Below, piece by piece: positions 28,067 to 36,820 of a DNA stretch of 64,000 nucleotides. The notes under the pieces are model-generated. The model saw only the letters and a program-made list of their open reading frames with translations. It did no database searches and had not been told where the DNA came from. Positions within the stretch are counted from its first letter, which is position 1. Every line of letters begins with the position of its first letter. Position numbers and translations under genes: made by a program. This DNA comes from Virgibacillus siamensis (GTDB lineage Bacteria > Bacillota > Bacilli > Bacillales > Amphibacillaceae): positions 2,790,001-2,854,000 of the forward strand of contig NZ_FUIH01000007.1 of assembly GCF_900162695.1 (NCBI RefSeq), written 5' to 3'.

Positions 28067-29527
28067 CTATCCTCTGTTTTTAGCTTCGATTTTTTTATCC
28101 CCGAGAATAAGGTAATTCAATTCTTCTTTCGGAATACTGTTAAATTCAGTCCGTTTTGTCAGGTAAAATAAAAATCCGAGTGCAACCCACGCAATCAGGG
28201 CAATCATGGATTCCATGCCAAGTGCTGCCGGTGACCCTGGAATAAGCAGCAGTCCGAGGAAAGCAATACTTGCTATCATTCCAAGGCCGGCAAATGTTTT
28301 TTTCAATGGTGAAACAACATGTTTTTTCGGATTGAATTCCTTCCCTTTGGACCATTTAAATAATGAAAATGCTGTGTAGCATGTATAGAAATACGCAATC
28401 GTTACGCCAATTGATGACATATCAACAATCCAGCCAAGCACTTCACGGCCAAACCATGGTGCAAGCATTGCGACAATTACCGTGAAAATTATCCCAGCGT
28501 AAGGGGTTTTATAGTTGGAATGCAGCCTGGCGAATATTTCCGGCAAAATTTTGGCACGTGCCATTGCGAATAATAAACGGCTTGATGAAATGATAAAGCC
28601 GTTCAGTCCGGTGAAGATCCCCATTGTCAGTGCCACAACTAAGATAACCAGACCCATAGTTCCAAGCAAGTCCTGAATTGCCGCTCCTGTTCCCCACACT
28701 TCATTTTGTGCGACAAGGTTCTGCCATGGAGCAATCATCGATGTGGCAATAATCATTAAGCTGTACAGTAATGCTGCGAAGAATATCGCCAAAATGATTA
28801 ACATAAAAGCTTTTTTGGATGAAAAATGAAACTCCTCAGCGGCCTGTGGGACATTATCAAAGCCTACATATGCCCATGGTGCAATGGCGACAATGGAAAT
28901 AATCGCGGCAAAAGCAGTCGTATCTGTCGGAAACAGCGGTGTAACATTTGAAAGTCCCGCTCCTGGCTGAACACCGACCATAAATGTGATGGCCACAACA
29001 CTAATGACCATAATAGTACAAAAAATAAACTGCATACGACCGGATAAACCGGTTCCCTTTATATTGAAATAACCAAAAATACCGAGTGTTACAGATGCAA
29101 TGACGATTTCCATCAGATAAACATCCCAGCCGGCAACCTGATATAAATGCACGTTTTCAATTAACGGCGGGAAGACAAATTTAAACATTAATGAAAATGC
29201 GGATGCGTTCAACGCTACGATACAGATGTAGCCAAGCGTTAAAAACCAGCCGCAGATGAATGCATGTGTACGTCCCAAACTGACAAATGCATAAGCAAAC
29301 TCGCCTCCTGATACTGGAAAACTTTTGATCAGGAAGCCATAGCTTACAGCAATAAGCATCATAAGAAGTGCACCGATGCAGAAACCGATAATGACGCCAA
29401 GCGGTCCGGAGCCGTCCATCCAAGTTGTCGGCTGTACGAACGCACCCCAGCCGATTGAGGAACCAAGCGCTATGGCCCATACCCAATGCGGCTTTAATGA
29501 TTGTTTCAGTGTCTGTCGTTCTTCCAT
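28067..29527 (-). CDS. APC-family amino acid permease
   Basis: Amino acid/polyamine/organocation transporter of 486 aa with about 12 membrane segments. TM1 carries the substrate-binding glycine motif IALGSSIGWGAFVQP. SFPVSGGEFAYAFVSLGRTHAF, APWAYVGFDNVPQAAEEF and FTGLNGFIISSSRLLFAMARAKILPEIF are family hallmarks. The specific amino acid cannot be assigned. The ATG at 29527 has AAGGAGA. The leader contains a TCCTGA...TCAGGA hairpin (29600-29630), without a recognisable riboswitch. Confidence 0.88.
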   Translation of the reverse strand: MEERQTLKQSLKPHWVWAIALGSSIGWGAFVQPTTWMDGSGPLGVIIGFCIGALLMMLIAVSYGFLIKSFPVSGGEFAYAFVSLGRTHAFICGWFLTLGYICIVALNASAFSLMFKFVFPPLIENVHLYQVAGWDVYLMEIVIASVTLGIFGYFNIKGTGLSGRMQFIFCTIMVISVVAITFMVGVQPGAGLSNVTPLFPTDTTAFAAIISIVAIAPWAYVGFDNVPQAAEEFHFSSKKAFMLIILAIFFAALLYSLMIIATSMIAPWQNLVAQNEVWGTGAAIQDLLGTMGLVILVVALTMGIFTGLNGFIISSSRLLFAMARAKILPEIFARLHSNYKTPYAGIIFTVIVAMLAPWFGREVLGWIVDMSSIGVTIAYFYTCYTAFSLFKWSKGKEFNPKKHVVSPLKKTFAGLGMIASIAFLGLLLIPGSPAALGMESMIALIAWVALGFLFYLTKRTEFNSIPKEELNYLILGDKKIEAKNRG

Positions 29528-29649
29528 GCTTCGTCTCCTTCTGTACGTTTTTTTTATGTACCACTCTAAAATATCAAAAAACCGCGAGCTTCTCAAAAGT
29601 CCTGACACTATTGAATAAAGAGCTTCAGGATAATTTTCACTTTATTATA

Positions 29650-29688
29650 AAGACAAACAAGGCGTGAAGTAAATTCCACACCTTGTTT
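29650..29688 (-). terminator. Terminator of galU
   Basis: AAACAAGGCGTG and CACACCTTGTTT form a 12-bp stem with one non-Watson-Crick position, followed by a T-rich stretch on the minus strand. Confidence 0.75.
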
Positions 29689-29699
29689 ATTGATTGCTG

Positions 29700-30590
29700 T
29701 TATCTATTTTCGCTCCGATTAGAATTTTTTTCATGAAGTTGATCCAAATAGCTGATTAACGGCTCCCTCAGGTCATCCCGCTCCAATGCGATTTCCAGCG
29801 TTGTTTCGATAAAGCCCAATTTTTCCCCCACATCATACCGATTGCCTTCTATTTCCAAGGCAAAAACACGCTGGATTCTATTGAGTTCCTGAATGGCATC
29901 CGTCAGTTGGATTTCACCACCCGCGCCGATTTTTTGGGCATCCAGAAAGTTGAATATTTCCGGTGTCAAAATATATCTGCCTATAATGGCAAGATTGGAT
30001 GGTGCTGTTCCCTGTTCCGGCTTTTCAACAAAACTTCTGACCTGATACAGCTTTCCAAATTTCTCTAACGGATCAATAATGCCGTAACGGTGCGTTTCTT
30101 CGTCGGGTACCTTTTTCACACCAATAACGGAGGAGTTGGTCTGGTCGTATTCCTGCATCAGCTGACTTAATCCAGGTTTATCATTTCGGATAATATCATC
30201 GCCAAGTAAAACGGCAAACGGTTCATCCCCGATAAATTTCCTTGCGCACCAGATGGCATGGCCGAGTCCTCTCGGTTCCTTTTGCCGGATATAGTGGATA
30301 TCGATTTTCGCTGTTTTCCGTATTTCTTCCAGCATTGCAAACTTTTCTTTCTTAATCAGGTTTTCTTCCAGTTCAAATGATTTATCGAAATGATCCTCGA
30401 TCGCCCGCTTGCCTTTTCCGGTTACAATAATGATGTCTTCAATTCCGGAATTAATGGCCTCGTCCACAATATATTCAATTGTTGGGCGATCAACTATTGG
30501 CAGCATTTCTTTCGGCATTGCTTTTGTTGCCGGTAAAAATCTGGTTCCCAGTCCTGCTGCAGGTATGATTGCTTTTTTAATTAAGCTCAT
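29700..30590 (-). CDS. galU: UTP-glucose-1-phosphate uridylyltransferase GalU/GtaB
   Basis: Makes UDP-glucose for teichoic acid glucosylation, glycolipid anchors and, through GalE, UDP-galactose. 296 aa. The nucleotide-binding signature is IIPAAGLGTRFLPATKAMPKEMLP. VLLGDDII, KEPRGLGHAIWCAR and RSFVEKPEQG mark UTP and sugar sites. The start MSLIKKA at 30590 has a G-rich GGGGGT region upstream. It follows the second tagO-like gene by 26 bp, so they form an operon. Confidence 0.95.
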   Translation of the reverse strand: MSLIKKAIIPAAGLGTRFLPATKAMPKEMLPIVDRPTIEYIVDEAINSGIEDIIIVTGKGKRAIEDHFDKSFELEENLIKKEKFAMLEEIRKTAKIDIHYIRQKEPRGLGHAIWCARKFIGDEPFAVLLGDDIIRNDKPGLSQLMQEYDQTNSSVIGVKKVPDEETHRYGIIDPLEKFGKLYQVRSFVEKPEQGTAPSNLAIIGRYILTPEIFNFLDAQKIGAGGEIQLTDAIQELNRIQRVFALEIEGNRYDVGEKLGFIETTLEIALERDDLREPLISYLDQLHEKNSNRSENR

Positions 30591-30616
30591 CTTCCAAACC
30601 CCCATTGAAATTTCGG

Positions 30617-31702
30617 TTAAAGCTGATTGGACTTACTTCCTAACCGTCTCATCACTTTAAGGATGGTATCAATAATCGGTCTCTTTCCACTCCAAACAAT
30701 CCCGCTTACTTCAGCAAGCATGTGGATCAACACCAGTACGAAAAATGTAATAACCAATGCGGTAAATAAGGATGCATTGGAAAATAAAATCGCCATGGTA
30801 CCGAATAAGAGACTAAATGCATAAATAATCAAAACTGTTTTTCGATGGCTGAATCCTTTTGCAAGCAGCTGGTAATGAACATGCTTGTTATCCGGCATCA
30901 TGATATTCTCCTTGTTATAGGCACGCCGGAGAATCGCAAATAACGTGTCAAAGATCGGCACTGCCAGTACGATAACCGGAATGATGAAACTGAATAATGC
31001 GATGTTCTTAAATAGTCCCAGTATCGACACAACCGCTATCATATAACCGAGAAAATTTGATCCGGTGTCGCCCATATAAATCTTTGCCGGGTAAAAATTG
31101 TGATATAGAAACCCTAGATTTGCACCAATCAGTGCCACACATATATATGCTGCCATTAAGCGAAAATCAATCAGTGCCATAATGAACATACTGGAAAGTG
31201 CTATCGTTGTAACCCCGGTTGCCAAGCCGTCCAAACCGTCAATCAGGTTGATGGCGTTGGTGATGCCGACAATCCATAAAATGGTGATAAGGACACTGAA
31301 AAAGCCCAGATCGACCAACCCGATAATCGGGATCGTTATATTTTCGATAATAAGCCCCGAAGATATTAGAAAAGATGCGGCAATCAGTTGCCCTGCAAGC
31401 TTTACGACGGGTCTTATCTGGAACCTGTCGTCCAAAGCACCTGTAATTATAATTACGATGGCACCCCATAGAATTTCGGGAAGATGCTCATGATGCGGGT
31501 GTAAATAGAGGATTCCCAAAAACACACCAAAAAAAATGGCTAGTCCGCCTAACCTCGGAGTGATATGTTTATGTATTTTACGGTGATTGGGAAAATCAAC
31601 CACCTTTAATTTGATGGCGAGTTTTTTTATCGGGTAAGTCAGCAAAAAAGATGAAGCAAGCGAAATAAGAAATGCTATCGCAAGATCCGTATAATTTATC
31701 AT
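30617..31702 (-). CDS. TagO/WecA-like GlcNAc-1-phosphate transferase, copy 2
   Basis: MraY/WecA superfamily membrane transferase of 361 aa with about 11 membrane segments. It has VVDFPNHRKIHKHITPRLGG, NLIDGLDGLATGV, KIYMGDTGSNFLGY and HVHYQLLAKGFSHRKT, the same loops as the copy at 6.9 kb. The ATG at 31702 (or 31705) follows GGAG. It is co-transcribed with galU, unlike the first copy. Two such enzymes could divide work between wall teichoic acid and another undecaprenyl-linked glycan. Which one is the true TagO cannot be decided from sequence alone. Confidence 0.88.
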   Translation of the reverse strand: MINYTDLAIAFLISLASSFLLTYPIKKLAIKLKVVDFPNHRKIHKHITPRLGGLAIFFGVFLGILYLHPHHEHLPEILWGAIVIIITGALDDRFQIRPVVKLAGQLIAASFLISSGLIIENITIPIIGLVDLGFFSVLITILWIVGITNAINLIDGLDGLATGVTTIALSSMFIMALIDFRLMAAYICVALIGANLGFLYHNFYPAKIYMGDTGSNFLGYMIAVVSILGLFKNIALFSFIIPVIVLAVPIFDTLFAILRRAYNKENIMMPDNKHVHYQLLAKGFSHRKTVLIIYAFSLLFGTMAILFSNASLFTALVITFFVLVLIHMLAEVSGIVWSGKRPIIDTILKVMRRLGSKSNQL

Positions 31703-31756
31703 CATTAATCTCCTAAAGTAAACTACTTGTCGAATTATGTTAACATAACTGACTAA

Positions 31757-31786
31757 ATTATAACGAATCAGCACTGCCCATGGCAA
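31757..31786 (-). promoter_or_regulatory. Predicted sigma-A promoter of the tagO2-galU operon
   Basis: Minus-strand TTGCCA (31781-31786), 18-bp spacer, TATAAT (31757-31762). It is about 55 bp before the start codon. Confidence 0.6.
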
Positions 31787-31822
31787 ATTAAAGTTTGATT
31801 GCAATCCCAAAGATTATTCGAC

Positions 31823-31857
31823 AAAATTCGGGTGGTGCCTGGCACCACCCGAATTTT
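31823..31857. terminator. 17-bp perfect palindrome, terminator of the tetR gene
   Basis: AAAATTCGGGTGGTGCC, one central base, then its exact inverted copy, ending next to the TetR stop codon. The T/A-rich arms make a strong bidirectional hairpin terminator. The GGTGGTGCC core may belong to a dispersed palindrome family (inference). Confidence 0.8.
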
Positions 31858-32493
31858 CTATTTGCTGATACCACCCATGATGATGGAGATTAGTTGTTTG
31901 ATTTCTGCTTTGTCGTCCCAGTCTTTTTCGGGTTGCAGGATAAATCGGGTTATCATGAAGCCGATAATGGTCGGGACAATCAGGCGGATGATGGTTTCGT
32001 TTGGCAAGTTCTGCAGTTCTCCTTTTTCCTTATAAAAATCCAGCGTTTGATTGAAGGCAGGATAAACCCTTTCACTAAATACCTTCTTATAAGATGCCTG
32101 AATTTCAGGATGAAATGCCAGCTCCTGCAAGAGAATTTTTAACAATGGCAGATTGGACTTTGCAAATTCAAAACGATTTTCGATAAATGCATACAGCAAA
32201 TCTTCAAAGTGTGCAAAATCCTTCCTGAAGACCTGGCTGACAAACTTTTCGGCAAACAATGGTGCGGCAAAGTTCGTGATGACCGGTGTGACGATTGCAA
32301 CGAGAAGATCTTTTTTCGTGCGGTAATGGCGGAAAATAGTCCCTTCCGCCACCCCGGCACGTTTAGCGATTTCACTTGTTGATGTATTGTGATAGCCTTT
32401 CTCGGAAATAAGTTCAATGGCTGCCTGAATGATCGCAACCTGTTTTGGTGTCATATTTTTTTCGTCGCGTAATATATCCAGCATATTTGACAT
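31858..32493 (-). CDS. TetR/AcrR-family transcriptional regulator
   Basis: 211-aa repressor. The N-terminal HTH is ELISEKGYHNTSTSEIAKRA plus GVAEGTIFRHYRTKKDLL. The C-terminal ligand domain is all-helical. It is the last gene of an operon with an ABC-2 exporter (ATPase, permease, then this gene), with GGAGGG before its ATG. The palindrome GTGAGT-gatt-ACTCAC upstream of the operon is the probable binding site, giving autoregulation and drug- or metabolite-induced export (inference). Confidence 0.92.
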   Translation of the reverse strand: MSNMLDILRDEKNMTPKQVAIIQAAIELISEKGYHNTSTSEIAKRAGVAEGTIFRHYRTKKDLLVAIVTPVITNFAAPLFAEKFVSQVFRKDFAHFEDLLYAFIENRFEFAKSNLPLLKILLQELAFHPEIQASYKKVFSERVYPAFNQTLDFYKEKGELQNLPNETIIRLIVPTIIGFMITRFILQPEKDWDDKAEIKQLISIIMGGISK

Positions 32494-32511
32494 TGGTGTT
32501 CCCTCCTATCG

Positions 32512-33522
32512 TTATAACGTCCGGTGCTGTTTCAGGGCAATAATGTTCAGAAAGATAAATACTACCGAAAATCCGATAAGCACACCAATTTCCGGTAATA
32601 CGGCCGCTAAATCCTCCCCGCTTATCATAATTGCCTTCAATGCATCGGCACCATACGTCAGCGGCATTATTTTTCCAATCGCATCTATCCACTCGACTTG
32701 CTCAATCGGAAATACACCACTGAAAAATACTTGTGGAACGATTACTACCGGGATGAACTGAATCATCTGAAATTCATTCTTCGCGTAAGCCGACAGCAAT
32801 GTGGCCAGGCATAATGCAGTGATGGCAAGCAGAAGTGTTATTGCAAGCACCGACACGAACGAGCCTGCCATGTAAATGTCAAGAACATAGATGGCATAAG
32901 CGGCAACAATCGCCGACTGGATGACGGTGAAAATACCAAATCCAATCAAATAGCCGAAGACGATTTCCCAGCGCTTTAACGGCGTTGCCAGGAGCCGCTC
33001 CAATGTCCCCTGTGTGCGTTCACGAAGAAATGATACCCCGCCGATGATAAATACAAAAAAGAAAACGAAGAATCCGATTAGAACTGAACCGGTATTGTCA
33101 AACAGGTTTAAGTCGGAAGAGCCGTGAATAAATTCCACATCCAGATCAGGTGCCTTCGGATTCAGTTGTTTAGCAGCCTGACTGATCACCCGGTTGACTG
33201 CGGATGTAGCTGATGGCTGACTGCCTTCCATAATTAATGTTTTATCCGCAAAGTTCAGATAGGCATCAATTTCCTTATCCTGCAACGCATCCGCCGCTTC
33301 GCTCTCTTCCATCTCTTTAACGGTTGCACCCGCATCTTCCATGATAGTTTGCATTTGAGATGGAACACCATTGACTCCAATCGTCGGTTCGTATTGTTCC
33401 ATATCCAATACGAGCCAGAGCAGTGTAAGGACAAGCAATGGCGCGACCATCATAAGTGCGATGCTTCGTTTATCCCGTAAAAATTGCTGAATAATCCGTT
33501 TAACGATTGCCCGAATTCGCAT
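32512..33522 (-). CDS. ABC-2 type exporter permease
   Basis: Permease of 336 aa. One N-terminal membrane segment (MMVAPLLVLTLLWLVL) is followed by an extracytoplasmic domain of about 140 residues, then five membrane segments. Conserved is RERTQGTLERLLATPLKRWEI, the typical ABC-2 elbow. The ATG at 33522 follows GGGGGTG and overlaps the ATPase gene by 23 bp. A YhgE/DrrB-like drug or lipid exporter is likely, with unknown substrate. Confidence 0.88.
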   Translation of the reverse strand: MRIRAIVKRIIQQFLRDKRSIALMMVAPLLVLTLLWLVLDMEQYEPTIGVNGVPSQMQTIMEDAGATVKEMEESEAADALQDKEIDAYLNFADKTLIMEGSQPSATSAVNRVISQAAKQLNPKAPDLDVEFIHGSSDLNLFDNTGSVLIGFFVFFFVFIIGGVSFLRERTQGTLERLLATPLKRWEIVFGYLIGFGIFTVIQSAIVAAYAIYVLDIYMAGSFVSVLAITLLLAITALCLATLLSAYAKNEFQMIQFIPVVIVPQVFFSGVFPIEQVEWIDAIGKIMPLTYGADALKAIMISGEDLAAVLPEIGVLIGFSVVFIFLNIIALKQHRTL

Positions 33523-34243
33523 GCCCTGCACCCCCAAACGCCAGAAACGCTTCTTCAAGTGTTTCTGTACTGCTTTTTTCTTTTAATGCATCCGGACTGC
33601 CATGTGCAATGATATAGCCGTCACGGAGCAAAGCAAGATTATCGCATTTTTCCGCTTCGTCCATAACGTGTGTCGTAATGACGATGGTCGTGCCTTTTCG
33701 CTGCATCTCCCGCAAGTCCTCCCAGATGGATGCCCGCAGAACCGGATCAATGCCGACTGTCGGCTCATCAAGAATGAGGAGTTTCGGCTGGTGAAGTAAG
33801 GCCACTGCCAGCGACATACGCCGCTTCATCCCGCCTGAGAATTTTTCCAATGTTTTATCAAGATGATCTGTCAAATTTACGATTTTGGCTGCTTCTGCAA
33901 CCCGTTTTTTTTGCTGCTTTTTCGGAATCCGATAAATGCTTGCAAAAAAATGCATGTTCTCACGTGCAGTCAGCTCACTGTACAAGGCATCCGCCTGTGC
34001 CATGTAACCAATCTTTTGCATCAGACTGAATGACGGCATCTGTTCATGATCAATTCGGATGGTGCCGCTTGAAGGTTTCAAAAGTCCGATCATTATTTTT
34101 ACCAGTGTTGTTTTTCCCGATCCGGACGGTCCAAGCAGCCCAAACAACTGCCCCTCCGGTATTTCAAGGTTAACATCTTTTAATACGGTTTCTTTGTTGT
34201 TGTAACGATGCGCAATGTTGCTCATTTCGATGAAGGTTGACAT
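33500..34243 (-). CDS. ABC transporter ATP-binding protein (drug-export type)
   Basis: ATPase of 247 aa. Walker A GPSGSGKTTLVKIMIG, signature FSGGMKRRMSLAVALL, Walker B LLILDEPTVGIDP and switch His in TTHVMDEAEKC are all intact. It is the first gene of the exporter operon, with TAAGGAGG before the ATG. The DrrA/CcmA-like pattern fits multidrug or lipid export together with the downstream permease. Confidence 0.92.
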   Translation of the reverse strand: MSTFIEMSNIAHRYNNKETVLKDVNLEIPEGQLFGLLGPSGSGKTTLVKIMIGLLKPSSGTIRIDHEQMPSFSLMQKIGYMAQADALYSELTARENMHFFASIYRIPKKQQKKRVAEAAKIVNLTDHLDKTLEKFSGGMKRRMSLAVALLHQPKLLILDEPTVGIDPVLRASIWEDLREMQRKGTTIVITTHVMDEAEKCDNLALLRDGYIIAHGSPDALKEKSSTETLEEAFLAFGGAGHANSGNR

Positions 34244-34268
34244 GTAAAAGCCTCCTTACATTTCAGGT

Positions 34269-34284
34269 GTGAGTGATTACTCAC
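34269..34284. promoter_or_regulatory. Palindromic TetR-type operator
   Basis: GTGAGT-gatt-ACTCAC is a perfect 6+6 palindrome 25 bp before the ABC ATPase start. The operon encodes a TetR-family protein, whose relatives bind palindromes of this kind. Confidence 0.65.
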
Positions 34285-34373
34285 TTTTAATCATAATTGA
34301 ATTAGTTCCGTTTGTAAAGGGGGGATTGATGTCTAGTGGCTGCTGCTGTGTTGTACGCTGGCCTGGAGTGAAA

Positions 34374-34513
34374 GATTGTATTTTCTTTTGGAGGATTGTA
34401 TTATTCCGGGAGCGCTTGTATTTGGATCTGGAGGACTGTATTTTCCCGCAAGTGCTCGTATTTCACCGGGAAGGACCGTATTTTCCCATGAACGCTTGAA
34501 TTTCAAATGCACG
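34374..34513 (+). repeat. Phased 20-bp repeat array, GNYYGTATTTT family (7 units)
   Basis: Seven units start at exactly 20-bp steps: 34374, 34394, 34414, 34434, 34454, 34474 and 34494. Each opens with G(A/C)(T/C)(T/C)G(T/A)ATTT, followed by a variable half rich in CCGGGA-like letters. The array lies in the 390-bp gap between the ABC operon and the next gene. It has the same architecture as the GGTTGAT arrays but another consensus. Confidence 0.85.
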
Positions 34514-34633
34514 GATCCGTCGTTCCATATTATTTTTGCAAAATCCCGTTTCCGGTAAAGGACTGGGCATGAACTCTTCGTCGGCAGCATACATTTTATT
34601 GGACATAATTTTTTAACATCAGGAGGCTGAGAT

Positions 34634-35059
34634 ATGCAGTATTATTACGGGGGGCAGATGCCACTTCGGGTGCTCGATGAGGCGGAATTCTGGAAGATGC
34701 AGGAGTCGGAGCATACAGTGGTGATGCGGGAATTGATGCCGAATCTGGAAAAGGAATATGTTGATGCACTCAAGCACTGGGAAGAAGTGCTGAATACAAC
34801 CCATCAGCATGTCAAACGGTTTATCGAGTCTGTGGTCAGGAGCAACAATAAAGTTGCCCCGGCATTGTATCAACAGGTGCTTGACCTCGTTTCATTCTGC
34901 CTGCAGGAAAGTGTCGCGTTCATCCAGTTTTGCAGACAGGTGAAAACAGAAAGTGAAGCAGCCAAAAATAATCATACCGCCAAAGTTGTCATCGACCATA
35001 TTATTGATGAATCGGAATATTTTATCGGAATTGCACAGACAATTTTATATGAAAAATAG
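34634..35059 (+). CDS. Uncharacterised all-helical protein, possibly DUF2935-like
   Basis: 141 aa, predicted mostly helical, with several His and Glu residues in helix-compatible spacing (EFWKMQESEHTVVMREL, EEVLNTTHQHVKRFIE, FCLQESVAFIQF). This recalls the DUF2935 family of Bacillales, which may bind metal. I am not certain of the family. The function is unknown. There is a GGAGG before the ATG, and a strong terminator follows, so it is a single-gene unit. Confidence 0.65.
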   Translation: MQYYYGGQMPLRVLDEAEFWKMQESEHTVVMRELMPNLEKEYVDALKHWEEVLNTTHQHVKRFIESVVRSNNKVAPALYQQVLDLVSFCLQESVAFIQFCRQVKTESEAAKNNHTAKVVIDHIIDESEYFIGIAQTILYEK

Positions 35060-35066
35060 CTTAACT

Positions 35067-35095
35067 GGGCGCCCTTTGTATGGGTGTCCGTTTTT
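35067..35095 (+). terminator. Terminator after the helical protein gene
   Basis: GGGCGCCC and GGGTGTCC pair over 8 positions with two G-U pairs in RNA, then GTTTTTATT. Confidence 0.7.
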
Positions 35096-35167
35096 ATTAT
35101 GAACCGGCTTCACTTCCCAAAATGATCCGCTCCACTTATAATATGATCATGGAAGGCGGTGTTTGCA

Positions 35168-35908
35168 TTGAACGATGACATGTTGATCCAAAAAGTATGC
35201 ATGCTGGCAGGCAAAATCATGCTGGAGAGCAGTGCGGAAACATACCGGGTGGAAGACACGATGAACCGGATTGCATATGCGTATGGACTGGAGAATGCGC
35301 AAAGCTATGCGACACCTACAGGGATCAATTTTTCGGCGGATTTTGCCGAGGTGACTAATTTTATTCGGATTTCAAACCGGTCAACAGACTTACATAAAAT
35401 TACCGAAGTGAACAATATTTCCAGGAAAATCGCGGAAGGTGCAGTCCCGGTTGAGGAGGCATTTGCACAACTGAAGCAAATTGATACAGCGAGTTTTTCG
35501 TTCCCGGTTTGGATCCAGATTATAGCCGCGGCATTTGTCAGTGGATCTTTTGCTATCATGTTTGGCGGCGTGTGGCCTGACTTTCTGCCAGCTTTTCTTA
35601 CCGGCGGAATTTCCTATAGTGCCATGGTTGGATTTAGTCGGCTTGTACCTGTCAGTTTTGTATCTGATTTTCTGGCATCGGTATTGATCGGTATTTTGGC
35701 AGTGATGTTTATTGAACTTGGCTTTGGTGCCAACTTGGATAGGGTGATTATCGGTGCGGTCATGCCGCTTGTTCCGGGGCTGCATATAACGAATGCAGTA
35801 AGGGATCTCCTGGCAGGCCATTTGGTTGCCGGTCTGTCAAAAGGAACCGAAGCTGTGTTGACTGCATTTGCAATCGGTGCTGGTGTTGCTGTGATTTTTG
35901 CTTTTTAG
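35168..35908 (+). CDS. ThrE-type threonine/serine exporter, N-terminal-domain subunit (YjjP-like)
   Basis: About 246 aa. A soluble N-terminal part (SSAETYRVEDTMNRIAYAYG, the ThrE hydrolase-like motif) is followed by four to five membrane segments from about residue 115. Conserved MPLVPGLHITNAVRDLLAG matches the ThrE family. The start is probably TTG at 35168, since GGCGG lies 7-8 bases upstream. GTG at 35159 and ATG at 35180 are alternatives. It pairs with the small membrane protein that follows. Together they correspond to the two halves of C. glutamicum ThrE. Confidence 0.85.
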   Translation: MNDDMLIQKVCMLAGKIMLESSAETYRVEDTMNRIAYAYGLENAQSYATPTGINFSADFAEVTNFIRISNRSTDLHKITEVNNISRKIAEGAVPVEEAFAQLKQIDTASFSFPVWIQIIAAAFVSGSFAIMFGGVWPDFLPAFLTGGISYSAMVGFSRLVPVSFVSDFLASVLIGILAVMFIELGFGANLDRVIIGAVMPLVPGLHITNAVRDLLAGHLVAGLSKGTEAVLTAFAIGAGVAVIFAF

Positions 35909-35923
35909 AAAGAGGGGTGTCAA

Positions 35924-36361
35924 ATGATGGTGTTTACGCATCTTATTACAAGTTTCTTCGCATCAGCGGGGTTCGGCGTGCTGTTTAATGCACCGCGAAA
36001 TGCGCTTGTACAAAGTGGCCTCGTTGGTATGGCCGCGTGGATTTTGTACTATTTCTTAACACTGGGCGGTATGGATGTCGTTCCGGCTAATATTTTTGCA
36101 GCGATCTTGGCAGGCGTTCTCAGCCAGATTTGCGCCAAAGTGTACAAAATGCCTGTTATTGTGTTTAACGTATCAGGGATTATCCCGCTTGTGCCAGGCG
36201 GTGTTGCATACGAGGCGATGCGCCATTTTGTGGAAAATGATTACTATACAGCAGTGCAAATTTCCGCAAAAGTGATGCTGCTTGCGGGGGGAATCGCAAT
36301 CGGCTTAATGTTTTCGGAAGTCGCCAATCAGTTATTTAAAAAGATAAAGTTCAGCAGGTAA
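35924..36361 (+). CDS. ThrE-type threonine/serine exporter, C-terminal-domain subunit (YjjB-like)
   Basis: 145 aa with four to five membrane segments (ThrE_2/DUF3815 type). Conserved are LFNAPRNALVQSGLVGMAAW and FNVSGIIPLVPGGVAYEAMR. It starts 15 bp after the N-terminal subunit, with AGAGGGG before the ATG. The split arrangement is usual in Firmicutes. Confidence 0.87.
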   Translation: MMVFTHLITSFFASAGFGVLFNAPRNALVQSGLVGMAAWILYYFLTLGGMDVVPANIFAAILAGVLSQICAKVYKMPVIVFNVSGIIPLVPGGVAYEAMRHFVENDYYTAVQISAKVMLLAGGIAIGLMFSEVANQLFKKIKFSR

Positions 36362-36375
36362 GGGATCGCAAGGCT

Positions 36376-36672
36376 TTACGTTTCCCTTATCGATGCATTC
36401 ACAAGCAAAACCAGGGCCGCTGCCATGTGCATAAGCATTCCCGCGAACGCAAAAACACCGACAATGGATGCAACCATGCCAACTAAGCTTCCAAAGACGC
36501 TCCCGCCTTCATTCCGGGCAATCAGAAATGTCATCAGATGGAAGATAAACATGATAATCAGAACACCTGAATTTGTCGTAATGACAATCGTCTCCCCGAT
36601 AATCGGAATGCCTAAAAGCGCCTCAGCACCCCCACTTATAAACTTCAATATTCGTGGTAGTGTCAAAACCAT
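36376..36672 (-). CDS. Small membrane protein of unknown function
   Basis: 98 aa with about three hydrophobic segments (SGVLIIMFIFHLMTFLI, VFGSLVGMVASIVGVFAFAGM, AAALVLLVNA). The ATG at 36672 has GAAGGAG. It is convergent with the exporter genes and transcribed alone. I do not recognise the family. No charged residues within membrane segments suggest transport. Confidence 0.65.
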   Translation of the reverse strand: MVLTLPRILKFISGGAEALLGIPIIGETIVITTNSGVLIIMFIFHLMTFLIARNEGGSVFGSLVGMVASIVGVFAFAGMLMHMAAALVLLVNASIRET

Positions 36673-36820
36673 GATGATTTCTCCTTCAGTCAATCTTTTT
36701 CTTTATCTTAGCATATTAGCATTAATTCGGCAGGTATTTTTTGTATATTGTTTCTGACTATTGTGTGAAGGATTGTTTGTTAAGGGAAGTCGCTTGTTTG
36801 GTATGTTCATTTGACTGTGA

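Noticed and set aside
29528..29655. T-box or lysine riboswitch in front of the amino acid permease
   Set aside because: Only a simple TCCTGA/TCAGGA hairpin is visible. The T-box sequence and a lysine-riboswitch core are absent.
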